64,000 nucleotides of DNA, from the NCBI RefSeq assembly GCF_002865645.1, contig NW_020194620.1, positions 1,123,353 to 1,187,352 on the forward strand. The letters run 5' to 3'. Origin of the DNA: Hyaloscypha bicolor E (lineage: Eukaryota > Ascomycota > Leotiomycetes > Helotiales > Hyaloscyphaceae). The notes under the pieces were generated by a model that was not told where the DNA came from, searched no databases, and worked only from the letters and a program-made list of their open reading frames with translations. Position numbers and translations under genes: made by a program. The first letter of the stretch is position 1, and each line of letters begins with the position of its first letter. Of the stretch, positions 26,861-39,028 are shown piece after piece.

Positions 26861-29800
26861 TTATCTTGGATGCGGAAACTCATCCTCAAGCTTCAGCCTC
26901 ACGAGCACATTCATACTCAGCAACTCCTGTACTAGCAACTTCGCCGCGTACGGCATCGTCATCCGCGTCACGCCTCTCGTACTCTTACACGTCTGGCACC
27001 ACCCCTGATATCCCATCAACCCACACACCTCGCAGATATCAACCTCGTGCGCATCACTGCTCAGCATCAACCGCTCCAGCAGCAGTTGACTCGCTCCATA
27101 CGCAATCAGACAATCGCGCTCCATTTCTCCCAGACGCAGCCCACCCTCGCGGGAACGACCTTCGGTTGGTTGACGTGTGAGGATTGCTCTTGGGCCGCGG
27201 GCTCGAGAGTGCATCTTGTCTTGCACCATGTGCTTGAGCTTCTGGTAGTAGATGGGCCCGAAGAAGATGTATGCTGGCAGGGACTCGCCGGTGATGCCGC
27301 TGGTCAGGAAGTCCTTTCCGGAGTAGCTGAAGCCGTGCTTGATGAGGATGTCGCCCATGTCGTCGACGTTGCTCCCTCCGAATGCGGTTCCGTATTCCAG
27401 GGTCCCGTTGAGGACACCCGCTTTTCCGGAGAGGAGCTCGAGCATCTTGCCGACTGTCATGCGGGAGGGGAAACCGTGCGGGTTCATGATGATGTCTGGT
27501 GTGACGCCAGAGTCGGCGAAGGGCATGTCTTCTTGGTTGACGATGATGCCAACGACGCCTTTCTGTCCGTGGCGGGAGGAGAACTTGTCTCCCAGCTCGG
27601 GACGGCGGGTTTGCCTTGTTTGGACCTTTATGATCATTGCTTCCGCCTCGGTTTGGGAGACCAGGACTTTGTCGATGTAGGCGTGGTCTGGAGTTCGGTA
27701 GGTCGTCGGCGCAGGTTTGTGTTCATTTGTTCCATAGTCTGAACCAATCCCTGTTGAAGTTGTATTCAAGGGCATCTCCTTGTTTAAGAAGACCTGGCCT
27801 GAAATGACCTTCTCTCCTACCATTGCAAGACCATCGGGGCCGAGAATCGCATGCTTCGCGATGGGCATGCTTGGATTCTTGTCGTCCATTTGCCGGTCAG
27901 CAAGGCGGTCTTGAGATCTGTTGGGATACTTTCGTAGTTGTGTTGTATGCTTTCGAAAGACTTGGCATCGCCCGAAACCTCGATCGCAAGAAGCTTTGTT
28001 GAGAACTAGGCACCAAAAGGTTAGAATATGGACTGTTTCAAGAATTTATTAGACAATGTTGGTTAGTGATAGCTCCAAAAATGGTCCGTGGTGCCTAGGA
28101 GGAGCTCTGGGAGCTCAGAGCCACCTTTTCAAGGTGGATCTTGGAAACGTAGTGCCTAGTGAGGACTGCTTGAGATCCATAGGACTTATTGCAGACAGTA
28201 CAGGTGTATTTCTTGGCTGCTAGGTTCTTTGAGGCAGTTCTAGCTCGCTTGATTGCAAACTTGAGTACGGGGATTCCCGCAGCTTTTGAGATATGGCTCT
28301 TCGATTTGAGGTGTCTGTTGTAATTTTCCTCGTTGGAAGAGTGCATTTTTGGGCCCGCGCAATTTTGGTGCAACCAAATGGCTCCCGACTCCATCTGTAT
28401 TGACAAGATTAATAAAAAAAAAGTAACTAACCAAGAGCATCTTCAATATCGTATCCGGAATATGACATGACAGCAACTGTTGCATTTTGACCTGCTGGAA
28501 GCTTGTCGTAATGAATCAGCTCGATAGTCCGGGTCTTTACCATCGGTTGTTGAGGGTAGACCATGAGGTAAAGCAGAGTATCGATTCGGGAAAATTGATT
28601 ATATGCAATAGCTCCAATAGCTTGCTTCCCCATTGCACATTGGTAGGTATTTCGGGGAGATTGATTGTGATGAGGGTATGGAATCAGGCCTGCAACGGCC
28701 CCTAAGATTGTAAAAGGTTCGATTTCGAGATGCGTCGTAGTCTCGTTGATTTCGTTTTCGTAAAGAGCAATGTTCGAATCGTTCTCTTCGTTGACATCAA
28801 CATATTCGACGAGACCTCTGTAAAGAAAATCGTCAAAGTCCATGGTGCCCTTTCTTAGAGCCTCTAAATATCGTACCGAGACCTTGGACTTTTGATTCTC
28901 AACCACGATAAGTGGCCGGCAGATCCGTCCCTCATCCGTGGCAATATGTACTGCATTTGTATGGTGGTTGATGTAAATGCTCACGAACTCGGAGACACGG
29001 CCCATTCGTCTAAACTTCCGGAAAGAGTTTAGGAATCCTTTTGGCTGTCGTGTGAGGGCAAGGGGTGTGCCATTGACGAAAACGACGTAGGCGCCTTCTT
29101 CGTAGATCTCCTTCCCACTCATAGAAACGATGTCTTCTGCCCCAAGGACAAAGATCAACTTCTTTACAGGTTCCTCATCGTCATTTGTCGTGATATGGGT
29201 CATCAGGGCCAAATTCTTGACCAAACCACAAGCTTCACCTTCAGGGGTATCAGAAGGGCAGAGCATCCCAAATTGAGATGGCTGCAGAGCTCGGGGCCCA
29301 CTGACTTTTCGAGTCTTTTCAAATTGACTGCTAATGCGAGTCATCATTCCGAGGGCACTGATATAGCTCAGTCTGCTGAGAACATGCGTGACGCCAGCTC
29401 TGTCCATCTTGAAACGCTTGACATTCCAGTTCCCCGTGGAGATCGCTCTTTGCATGCCCAGCGTGATGTAATTTCCATGAGATTGGATATGATTATAAGC
29501 ATCAAATTGCATGGTCCGATTCGGCTTCTTCAAGACCTTGTCGATATTCATCTTAAGGTCAGCGTTGAATTTCTTAAACAAGTCCTCGAATAACAATGAC
29601 AGCAGTTGTCCAGCCAGTTCTAGGCGTTTGTTACCAACGTAATCTCGATCGTCCACGAGTTTGGGATCATGCATCGCCATGAGGACTCTACGAACCATAA
29701 AGCAGATATAGAGTGCTTTTGGGCGGAAGTCCAATCCAGTGACTGGTACGTGGGTGATGATAATGTTGGCAAGGGCTTCCAGAGCGTCTCCTATGTGATT

Positions 29801-31069
29801 TCTGCGCTGGGGAGCGCCCTGACTCTTGTTCCGTGCACCCATTTTGACTCGAGCCCCAACGTATTCAAGAGCTTGGTGCTGAGAGAAGACGCCAAGTTTT
29901 GTGCTCTCCTCAAAGTTCACTGAGAACTCGTCCTGATATGTGCTGTCTGTTCCCGCCACAAGAAGCAGCATTTCGTGATCTGACTGTATCCCTAATGCTT
30001 TGAGTGCAATCACAATTGGCACTGGCTCTTGGAGGATGTTGTGCTGGAGGTAAATCCGTTCCTTCTTCATCAGCACATAACTCTTCGATTTGCGTTCGTG
30101 AGTAGAACTGCTAGATGTCAGAATGTGTTCGAGAATGGTATTAACACACATACCTCGTCACAGATGCAGAGACGATACCCTTTTTTACATCGGTCTCGAC
30201 AATAACTCTGTTCTTGCTCAACTGCTCTTGAACCAGGATAACCTTCTCCGTACCGTTGACAATGAAATATCCACCCGGGTCAAGAGCACACTCATTCATA
30301 TGTGCCATTTCCCGGTCATTCTTGCCTGCGAGTCGACATTTCGAGCTGCGAAGCATGATAGGAAGCCTTCCAATGGCAATATTCCTTCGGCTGATTATTT
30401 CCTTGCCTCGAACGTACTTTACATCCACCCGAATCGCAGCAGCATATGTCATATCGCGGAGACGGCATTCGTTGGGGGTAATTTCGTTCTGGGGCCTTCG
30501 ATCGTCGTATTCGAGGCGTTCTGGAGATCCTACTCGGACGTCTGTGTACCTGGTGGGTTGTCAAAACAATCCTCGAAATGCAAGGTGTGGACGAACTCTA
30601 GGAAGAAATTCCCATCGACATCGCTCCCTACCCTCTTGTTGGCCTTCACAATTTCCTTGATCTCGTGCTCAATAAAGAAGTTGAAGGAGTCGATATGTTG
30701 CTTGACTAGTCCCTTGACCTTCAAAAATGCTGGTAGGAGGTTCCATTTGTCTTTGGCTGTGTCGATAGGATCAGTCAGACTTTTCCCAGCGTAGAATGGT
30801 TCCAGGAGTGCCGAAAATGAATCATCTTGCTTGAAGACATTGGGTTCTTCCTGGACTGAAACCCTCGTCTTGGTACGTTTGTGCTTCGCGGGGTCCGCAA
30901 CGAGTGCTGGAGCTGGTGCTTCTGCTTGTGGTTCTGGCTGCAATAAAAGTTAATGCAGTTCCAGTCTGCATGGTAAGGCACTTGCATTCTTCTGAGCTGG
31001 AGGCTTCGAAGTCGAAGGTGAAGGCGCGACCTCAATGGGTCCCCCGACCTGCTTCTTCTTGGGAGGCAT
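26861..31069 (-). CDS. rpc2: RNA polymerase III second-largest subunit RPC2 (RET1-like)
   Basis: Second-largest catalytic subunit of Pol III, which makes tRNAs, 5S and U6 RNA in the nucleus. Minus-strand exons 31069-30986, 30937-30597, 30549-30154, 30110-28432 and 28005-26861 join in phase to 1214 residues. Assignment to Pol III rather than Pol II rests on [20 protein letters not shown], the Zn-site [13 protein letters not shown] and the C-terminal [14 protein letters not shown] block. Catalytic-core motifs include [19 protein letters not shown] (joined across intron 4), [13 protein letters not shown] and [20 protein letters not shown]. Introns 1-3 are only 48, 47 and 43 nt; intron 1 (30938-30985) has a GC donor. 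Intron 4 is 426 nt and contains a separate C2H2 zinc-finger ORF. The start ATG opens MPPKKK, and the Pro/Ala-rich leader is usual in fungal RPC2. Confidence 0.95.
28095..28394 (-). other. C2H2 zinc-finger ORF nested in RPC2 intron 4
   Basis: A 99-codon ORF in the same direction as RPC2 lies entirely inside the 426-nt intron. It encodes one clear U1-like/C2H2 finger, [20 protein letters not shown] followed by VSKIH (C-x2-C-x12-H-x5-H type), plus an upstream half-finger [11 protein letters not shown] preceded by a lone Cys. Between them is a basic linker ([14 protein letters not shown]). The ATG directly follows an AATACAG that could serve as an alternative acceptor. I infer an insertion or nested gene rather than part of RPC2, because splicing it into RPC2 puts it out of frame. 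Its origin and expression are unknown. Confidence 0.5.
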
Positions 31070-33062
31070 TTGCACAAAGCACAAAGTGGTATTATTAGAT
31101 GTGACTGTCGAGCTCAAAATTTAACTTCACAAAAAACCCCTCGCTACCGAGTACCCCTGCTCGATCCAATCTTATCGCCTAGCGCGGAATGGAGTTCAAC
31201 GTCCAGCGTTGGCGGGCTTTGTCTTTATTGTCAATACTCTCTCGTGCACGGAGTGCGGTTGAATTATTTCAGAATAATTCCTCACGCTGGTCAAGTCTGC
31301 AGCATCAGCCGTGAACAGCACGATGTTATAATACAGGCAGCTTCTCCCAGCTGGAGCAATTCTTCGGAACCAACCCCGCGAGTTGGCGCCCAGGGGCAAG
31401 CTAGTCGGACCTACCTCACTTGCGCCGATGTTTGCTCAGTTTGCACGCTAAAGAGCAGAAAAAGCGGCACTAATTATCAATGTGTCAGTCAAGCTGGACA
31501 TTGAACGGAGACGGCTTTCACAGTTCCAGAACCTCATAGACAATAGGAGAAGGTAGACTTTGAGTGTACAATAAAGCAAAGGAACTTGCGGAGGGGAAGT
31601 ATCTGAATCAGTCCAAGGCGACTTGAGACATTGAGAATTCAGCGCCGCTTTTTCAGTCCACCACGAGCAGTTCCTCTTCACCGCCAGTCTGAAAACTCCT
31701 CCTTCTCCAGATCCACCAATTTGCAGGAGGCGTTCACCAAAGACTCCGTAAATGAGCCATCACGAGCGGCCACCGGTCTGGGCTCGAGCCCCTGAATGAT
31801 ATGGCACGGTCGAGCATTTGCAATATTTTGTTGAACTGGCGGCATTTTCTGGACGGATTCGGTAGTGTGTTGCCGGAACTGCTCAACCAGCCCAGCCCCA
31901 GCTGGTTTTCTATTATCAATGTCATCGTACATTAACTCCAAGGTGCGTTATAACCCCATCTGCAGCTTGTGATCGGCCGCCTGGGAGATCCATCCCACCT
32001 CAAACGTGTATCATGTGATTCGTCAATCCAAGCCTGGCCATCTGGATCTGGAAGATCTCTCCCTTTTGCCTCCCTGCCTCTCGCCGCTTGCAGCAGGTGA
32101 GAATCATCCGTGGCTCAGGGAGGTATTTGCCAATGGTACGTTCGGAGAGTCAAATGTGCAACTCTTTGCTGTACCGCATCTTGATACAATCCGTAGACAA
32201 GCGCGGGCGTGGGAATCCCCTCCCTTAAGATCCCCAAGTTTCAGAGCATCGAGGCGCCTCCTGGCGAAGGGCGGGCGGCCCCACTCTTGAAGGGTTTGGC
32301 ATGGGAAAAACGAGGAGTCGTTTTCAAGATCCAGTTGTCCTGTGTGCGAATAATATGCACTCAAGGCAGACTCGCCTGTGTCGCCTCATTATTATTGTCC
32401 CCGACCGCAGAGGAACATCGGTGAAGGGCTGGTGGAGGATGGAGTGGCCAATGAGAGTGGAAGGGTCGTTCGAACGGGCTTGTCGCTGCTGTTTTAAGGC
32501 CTGGAGCGGCTAAGTCCCCGTCCCGTACAACAGTCCGGCGTGCTCCTGGATGCTGGCTGCTGGCTGCTGTATGCTGCGTGGATCGCTAGACGGCCAGCTC
32601 ACAGTGCCGACTCTTCTCTTTCCAGCACTCTCCTCCCCCGACCCCTCTTTCTTCTCTCCTCCACTGCTTGTAAAATATAAATGTATTTCTAGGTTTGGAG
32701 AGGCCCTTCGTGTTGATCTGTGCGGACGGAGGACTTGGATTCGGCCTAGCGAGCGAGCGCAACGCAGCCAAACTCGGCAGGCACGACTTCTCGAAAACGT
32801 CCCTGAATTGTGAATCTGAACCTCAGGTCCTCAGCCCTCTTGCTTGGACACCACATCTGCTTTGCGCGCCTGGGCTTCCAGGACGCACGCATCCACTCCT
32901 TTTTGGATATTTCAGGTATTTTCCCTTCTCCCTGTGCTGCTGGAGCTTCGGGGCGGCAAGCCATTCCTGCACGGTGGACCCCACCTTGAAGCCTTCTCCT
33001 CCGCGTGTGTTCTCCGGAAAAGAAGAAGAAGCTGACTGTCTGTAGTATTGTAGCACATAAAA
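31070..33062. other. Divergent intergenic region between RPC2 and the PUF gene
   Basis: About 2 kb containing promoters of two divergent genes; the PUF gene probably has a long leader. A 78-codon minus ORF starting at the ATG 31932 (MYDDIDNRKPAGAGLVEQ...) ends at 31678 and may be a small protein, but nothing in it is recognisable. CT-rich sequence lies at 32605-32665. Confidence 0.45.
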
Positions 33063-36000
33063 ATGGCGTATTCAAACAGTACAAGTGACCGGATGGACGA
33101 GTTGCGCTTTCGGAGCCAGCAATCCCCTCGAAACGATGCATCCTTACTCGGTCTCGTGTCTCCTCCTCGAAATGGCACGAGAGTCCAGCAGCCGTTGCAG
33201 CAAGATGGCCGAAATGGCCTTATGAGAAGATTCACCACGGATTCGGGGCGCGTGCCAACGATTGGATCATTAAATAGTCAGAGGGGTGGACAGGACTCTC
33301 AAGAATATGGCCCTTCGGTAGGCTCCCCTCGGCGCTATTGTCTAAATTTCCCATTGTCTCTTGATGACAACCCCACCAATCTTCCTATTTCTTTCCGTCG
33401 CCGAATCATTGTCGGATCTGTACAATAGCTTTGGCTCTTGCTAACTTGTAATCTTTCTCAGACGTTCCACAAAGTCCAACTTGTAAGCAATCTCCCTCTT
33501 TGAACTCCCCTCGTCGAAGCACCCGACCTCGATCGAGATCACCTCCGTATCTTCGTTCTCGTTCCCCCGCACACTCAGCCCTTGATCCTCTGTCATAAGA
33601 TATTCTACAGCTTTGGCTTACACATTGAACAGCTAGAGAAGAAGAAACTCGAATACGAGAGATTGCGCGAGCAGAAGCGAAGATTCGAGGCCGAGATGCA
33701 ATTGCTGGACCTACAGCAACGCCGTGAAGAACAAGAACTTGCTCAGATGCAAGAAGACCTCGGACGATCTAACAATACAAATACCGGCCATCAATCAGAA
33801 CCAACAACTCCGCCCGAATACCGCGAATCAGCCTCGGGCTTCCCGTCTGTCTTCTCCAGACCGAACCGATACTCTACTTCAAGTCTTACATCTCCGCCCG
33901 GCCTTTACAACCGACCAGGTAGATCGGGCTCTCAACTTACTTCGCCACAATCCGGTATCATTCAGTCCAGACTCATGATGGATGACAAACTCCCGTCCAA
34001 GTCTGTCCCAGGCTCTCGACGAAACAGTGACGAGGACGAGAAGGAAGAGGCTGTCCGTCAAGATCCTACAAGCCACCGATCTACAAATGCGTAAGTTACA
34101 TGTCTTTCTTGGCGGTACCGGCGCACTTTCGTGTTTTTTTCTTTGCAGCACCGGCGCACCTTTCCGTCCTAGGATGCTCTGAAAGTTCACGTCCAGCTTA
34201 TCGGCGTTACCTCTGATGCTATGCATGCTGCTTTGTGATTCTTCTTGTAACAGCTACGTCATTCTTCGATCCACAAGCGGTTCGCTTTGAGTTGTGCTAT
34301 TGCAGCCGTTCACCTCAGCACCGCTCGCTTTTCGATTTCCCCTTGTACCTTCAGCACTTCATACATTAGGCCCCTACTTCTATTTGCTAGTGCAAATACA
34401 GAATATTGGGCACTATCAGCTTGACGTCTTTGCCAGCCCAGTAGAAATTTTATGCAGTGCCGCGTGACTGGGCAGTCGCCAGTCGCTCCCCTTTTTTCCC
34501 GAGTTTCTTCCCCGCATTCTGGAACCAACCCAAACTCCACACAAAATCTTCTCCAACCAACAATTGCCCTTGTGCCTTACATTTTCTGCATTATCTTTAT
34601 TTCCGAGCTTCTTCAGTGAAGACTACCCCGCTCTTCAAAATATTGGGACAAGCAGAAGTTGTGAGGTGTGTGATCGGTTTCGCCTCGCTTTGCAGAATAT
34701 TCACCTCAACACCAGAGCCCATGTGATCACACCCCTTGTTCACACCTTGTCCCCTTCAGATCACTCAATATTCACCTATTCACCACAAGGCCAAGCGTCG
34801 GGGCCTAATTTTTTTCACTCCGAATTACGTCAAAGTCCTTCCCTCAACCTTCCACCTCAAAAAATTCTCAACCTCTTCTATCCCACTCCATCTCCACCAC
34901 TTCTCCCACCAACACCTTGCTCTTGGATCCCACAACACATTCATTAGCTCTTGGGCTGTCATCTTGCACTCTTTGAGCAATTTTGCAGTCAAAATCGCGC
35001 TCGCGTCCTTACATCGCCTTTGCCAGCTTCCTACCATCCTTCAATTGTCTTGGATTGCATCGCATTTATCACCTTTGTCAGCTACTTGTCACTAACAATT
35101 CGACAGTCTCAACAGATACTCAATGCCAGTCACCAAGTCTCGCAACGGCATGCACGAAATGCTGTCCATGGACCCTTCAAACACCACTCGCTTTCTCTTT
35201 GGAGATGATGAGCAGGGCGCGACGTCTTCCGACAATGAATATCTGTCCATGAACACAACCGATGACAAGTTCCCAATTCTTGTTCGTCGTGAGGAGTACC
35301 CAGGTGGTTCTGTAAGTCTCTTAAATCCTTCTTGCATGAGAATCCTGCTGACCGCCAGACGCAACTTGCCGCTTCTCATGCTGGTCTTGACCTAGCTTCC
35401 CCTACCTCCGAAAGCAATGGCTGGGATGGTGCGTTTGCTAGCCACCGCCACTCCCAGTCTCAGCAAAGCAATCGCATGAGCAATGGGCAAGGCCAATACC
35501 AAGGACAAGGTCACGCAAACGGCTCCTCCTCTGCCTCCCAATCGAATGGACCAGAGTCCCCGATCAGCGTTCGTCAGCCACACCGCAACTCTTTGAGCGA
35601 TCTCAATGGTGCTGGCATAAAGGTCTATGATGGCTCTTATGCCTCTCAAGATGGTGGTAGTCAGATTGCCTCCCCGCCTCACCACACCCAAGCTACTCCG
35701 CCAAAGCTGCAGTCATCCTACTCAGCAGGCGCCGTCCCGACGATGGGATCGACCTCCAATGGCATATCTAGTGTCAATTCCACCCCAAATTCTCATGCTC
35801 AGCAGCATTTGCACAACCACAATGCTAGTTTGGGTCGGATTCCACCAAATGCTATGAACAATAGGCTCAGCCGAGAGATGACCGCTACCGAAGGCACTAG
35901 TCTACGTGAGGCTCAGAATGGCGGCTACCAATCCATCCAGTCTGCCCTCCATGCCAGTGCGCCACCATTCGGACCTTCTTTGACTCAAGGCTTGTCCCAA

Positions 36001-37578
36001 CCTCCTATCCCTTCACCGATCACATCTCCGGCCGCACAACAACCATACCCAGTTCCGGGCTATTACAACGGCTACAACATCAACATGCTGTCGATGGGTA
36101 TGCAAAATATGCAGCTCGGACAGCCGATCTATTCCCAACACAACCCGTACGCAAACTATGGTGGCATGTACCCTCAAGCACCACCTCCCCTTCGTGACAG
36201 TCAGGCTCGTGTTATCCAACAGCGTCGCCAAAATGATGGAGAAGGTAAGTTTTGAGCTCTGGACTGGCCGATCTTTGCTGACCGATCTGTAGCTATGAAC
36301 CGGTTCGCCAATATGCAGCTTGAGCAGCTCGGTGGTGAAATCTATGCTCTCTGCAAGGACCAACATGGATGCCGCTACTTGCAGAAGAAGCTCGAGGACC
36401 GTAACCCTGAGCAGGTTCACATGATCTGGCTTGAGACCAATCAACATGTCGTCGAGCTGATGACCGATCCCTTCGGAAATTACCTCTGCCAGAAGCTGCT
36501 CGAGTATTGCAACGATGAGGAGCGCACTGTCCTGATCCAGAACGCCTCTCATGATCTCGTCCGTATCGCTCTCAACCAGCACGGCACCAGAGCTTTGCAA
36601 AAGATGATCGAGTTCATCTCCACCCCTGGTCAAGTCCAAACCATCATCGATGCTCTTCGTTACAGAGTTGTCGAGCTCATCCAGGACTTGAACGGCAACC
36701 ACGTCATCCAGAAGTGCCTCAACAAGCTGTCCCCCGTTGATGCTCAATTCATCTTTGATGCTGTTGGCACCAACTGCATTGATGTCGGAACTCACCGTCA
36801 TGGTTGCTGTGTCCTGCAGCGTTGCATTGACCACGCTTCTGGTGATCAAAAGGCTTGGCTCATTCGACAAATCTCTGACAATGCCTATGTCCTGGTTCAA
36901 GATCCTTTCGGAAACTACGTCGTCCAGTACATCCTCGATCTCAACGAGCCGGTCTTCACCGAGCCTTTGGTCATGATGTTCCAGCACCGAGTTGCTCAGC
37001 TCTCGAAGCAAAAGTTCAGCTCGAACGTTATCGAGAAGTGCCTTCGTTGCGCTCAGGAGCCTTCAAAGGATATGTTGATCGAGGAGATGTTGCAGCCCGC
37101 CGAACTTGATCGTCTCCTCCGTGATTCCTTCGCCAATTATGTCATCCAGACTGCCCTCGACTATGCCAATCCTCAAATGAAGGTCCGTCTTATTGAGGCT
37201 ATTCGTCCATATTTGCCTGCTATTCGCACCACTCCCTATGGCCGCCGAATTCAAGCAAAGATTCAAGGCAACGAGACTCGCAGCGGCTCTTCCAGCGGCC
37301 AAGCAACTCCGGGCGAGGTCGAGGGAAACCAAGCAACTATTCGTCACCAGCGTGGTCTCTCCAACGTCTCTGCCAACAGCTTCGCCAGCCCAGTTGGTGC
37401 ATATACGAACGGCTATACTGGTGCCGCCACTACTCCCAATGGCATTCCGATTGCTACTCGTCCATCCCAACAGTCTGGAGCCTTCCCATCCTCCGATCGC
37501 CTTACCTCTTCCAATACTCAGCAACCTTTCCCTTACACCTACGGTAGGGGTGCTAGCCAAGGCGGCAACTGGTTGTAG
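33063..37578 (+). CDS. Pumilio/PUF-family mRNA-binding protein (Puf4/Mpt5-like)
   Basis: Cytoplasmic post-transcriptional repressor binding UGUA-type 3'UTR elements. Exons: 33063-33317, 33462-33482 (a 21-nt microexon encoding TFHKVQL), 33633-34090, 35107-35311, 35359-36244 and 36293-37578, giving 1036 residues. Intron 3 is 1016 nt, very long here. Residues 93-135 form a charged coiled coil (LEKKKLEYERLREQKRRFEA). The middle is Ser/Gln/Asn-rich and disordered, including NTTRFLFGDDEQG and TDDKFPILVRRE. Eight PUF repeats begin near residue 609: DQHGCRYLQ, DPFGNYLCQ, NQHGTRALQ, DLNGNHVIQ, HRHGCCVLQ, DPFGNYVVQ, QKFSSNVIE and DSFANYVIQ. The last three triplets (N-Q, S-E, N-Q) are those that read U-G-U at the 5' end of the target, and the fifth (C-Q) fits A. 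The TR-Q in repeat 3 is as in Puf4/Puf5. A separate shorter transcript starting inside intron 3 cannot be excluded. Confidence 0.9.
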
Positions 37579-39028
37579 CTCGACACTTCGTAACGACGAC
37601 ACGATCTTACGATTGTAATGGTACGAGGCACGATCAACTTTCAGGTCTTTGAATCCACGATCCTCTTTCACATGCTCTTGGTCTTTCGAGATCTACTTGT
37701 GCGTATTGATTGGGAAGTTTCGCAAATTCGACGACTGTTTTCACATATGATTTTCACGGCCCTTTGTTGTTACACTACATCCGGAGGTTTGCTTCACCGC
37801 AAGCCATATTTCGCATTCGATCGACGCATGCATCTAGAACGCTTCTCAGATGCCCCTTGTACAATAGCGACCCGGTCACAAAAGATCTCGGCACGATTCG
37901 AATGGCAATTTCTTCAGCGCAGGGTACAATACGAGCGACTGCGCAGCTCGATCTGTACCTGTACCTGGGGCGGCAACACCATAGACCCTTTTCCTTGATA
38001 TGTTTCCTCTTTCGGTGATATTTCGATGTCCACGGGTTTTTCCTTTTCATAAGCATTGCGCAGACATTTTGTGTTCACACACTTCTGCCATTTTCACTTC
38101 TTCCCGCCAACGCTTCGCCAACACCCGGATTCTAGAGGTTATTTCGTCAATCGTGGCTGAACGCAAGGCACCTTTGTATCTCCCCCTTTTCTTTGCGCCA
38201 AAAACATGTGTCTCATTCGGATGGGTGGCACATAAGTCAGTGGATCGGTTCCGGATTTTCCTTGCCTGCCGTTGAGCTTGCTTCGGCATTTTCTTCATAT
38301 GGCAGGATATCACCGGCTGTGACATAAATTCATTATTACGTTTCTTTTCGGAACATGCACTCTAGGTCTCAGGGAGGAAACTGCTTTTGCAGATGACAAC
38401 TTGTAACTAGATTTCAATGACCAAAAGAACTGGAAAAATGCCCTTGACCTTGAATCGTGACGTGAAGCGGGTCGAATTGCTGGCCAAGTTAGATGACGCT
38501 GGGAATTCTAAAGACGGGTACGAGTGGATAGTCCGTGGTAACTGCTCCTAAACAACCCCTTCAAGTGTCTGAAGCATTCCAGGGCAGAAAACTTTCTCAG
38601 TAATCAAACTTCTGGTCCATTCATGACGTAAGTTCTCATGCAACGCGGTTGAGGTGATGAGACGGAAGCAAGTTATGATTTGAAGTTTGATTTTCAATGG
38701 CCAGAAAGACAATTGGCCAATGGAGAGTGATTTTAAATTTTCTCAGTTCATTTGAAACAACTCAAAGTCTTGCAGTTGGTCAGCTGTGCAGGATCAGAAA
38801 GGTCAACGGCTGAATAGGGGCTTGTCACGTGAAAACGGATTAAACGAGGCCTCGGCTAAACCTCGGCTGGGATCAACTTCAAATAATTTCTTCGAATTCG
38901 GCCCCCTTCTCTGAATAACAACATCTGATGAGCTGGGTTGTCTTGACTTCCAATAGCCATGAACATATGATTACAAGCTCGACACACTCGATGACGTTCC
39001 GAGGATTTTGGGAAGTGAGAAGAGATTA
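37579..39028. other. Intergenic region, PUF 3' flank and TAD3 promoter
   Basis: Probable long PUF 3'UTR followed by the TAD3 promoter. A GTCACGTGAA element (CACGTG core, 38827) lies about 200 bp before the TAD3 start. ORFs in 37618-38325 lie on both strands without recognisable motifs. Confidence 0.5.

Noticed and set aside
30550..30596. Apparent frameshift in RPC2 between NPP and YTDV
   Set aside because: A 47-nt intron with GT donor, branch-like TTGAC and CAG acceptor restores the conserved LEYTDVRVG reading.
31678..31932. 78-codon minus ORF upstream of RPC2
   Set aside because: No recognised motif and no supporting exon structure; mentioned only in the intergenic entry.
34091..35106. Two separate genes (N-terminal coiled-coil protein and a PUF protein)
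   Set aside because: The exon phases join and the combined order of motifs fits single long PUF proteins; kept as one gene, with an internal start noted.
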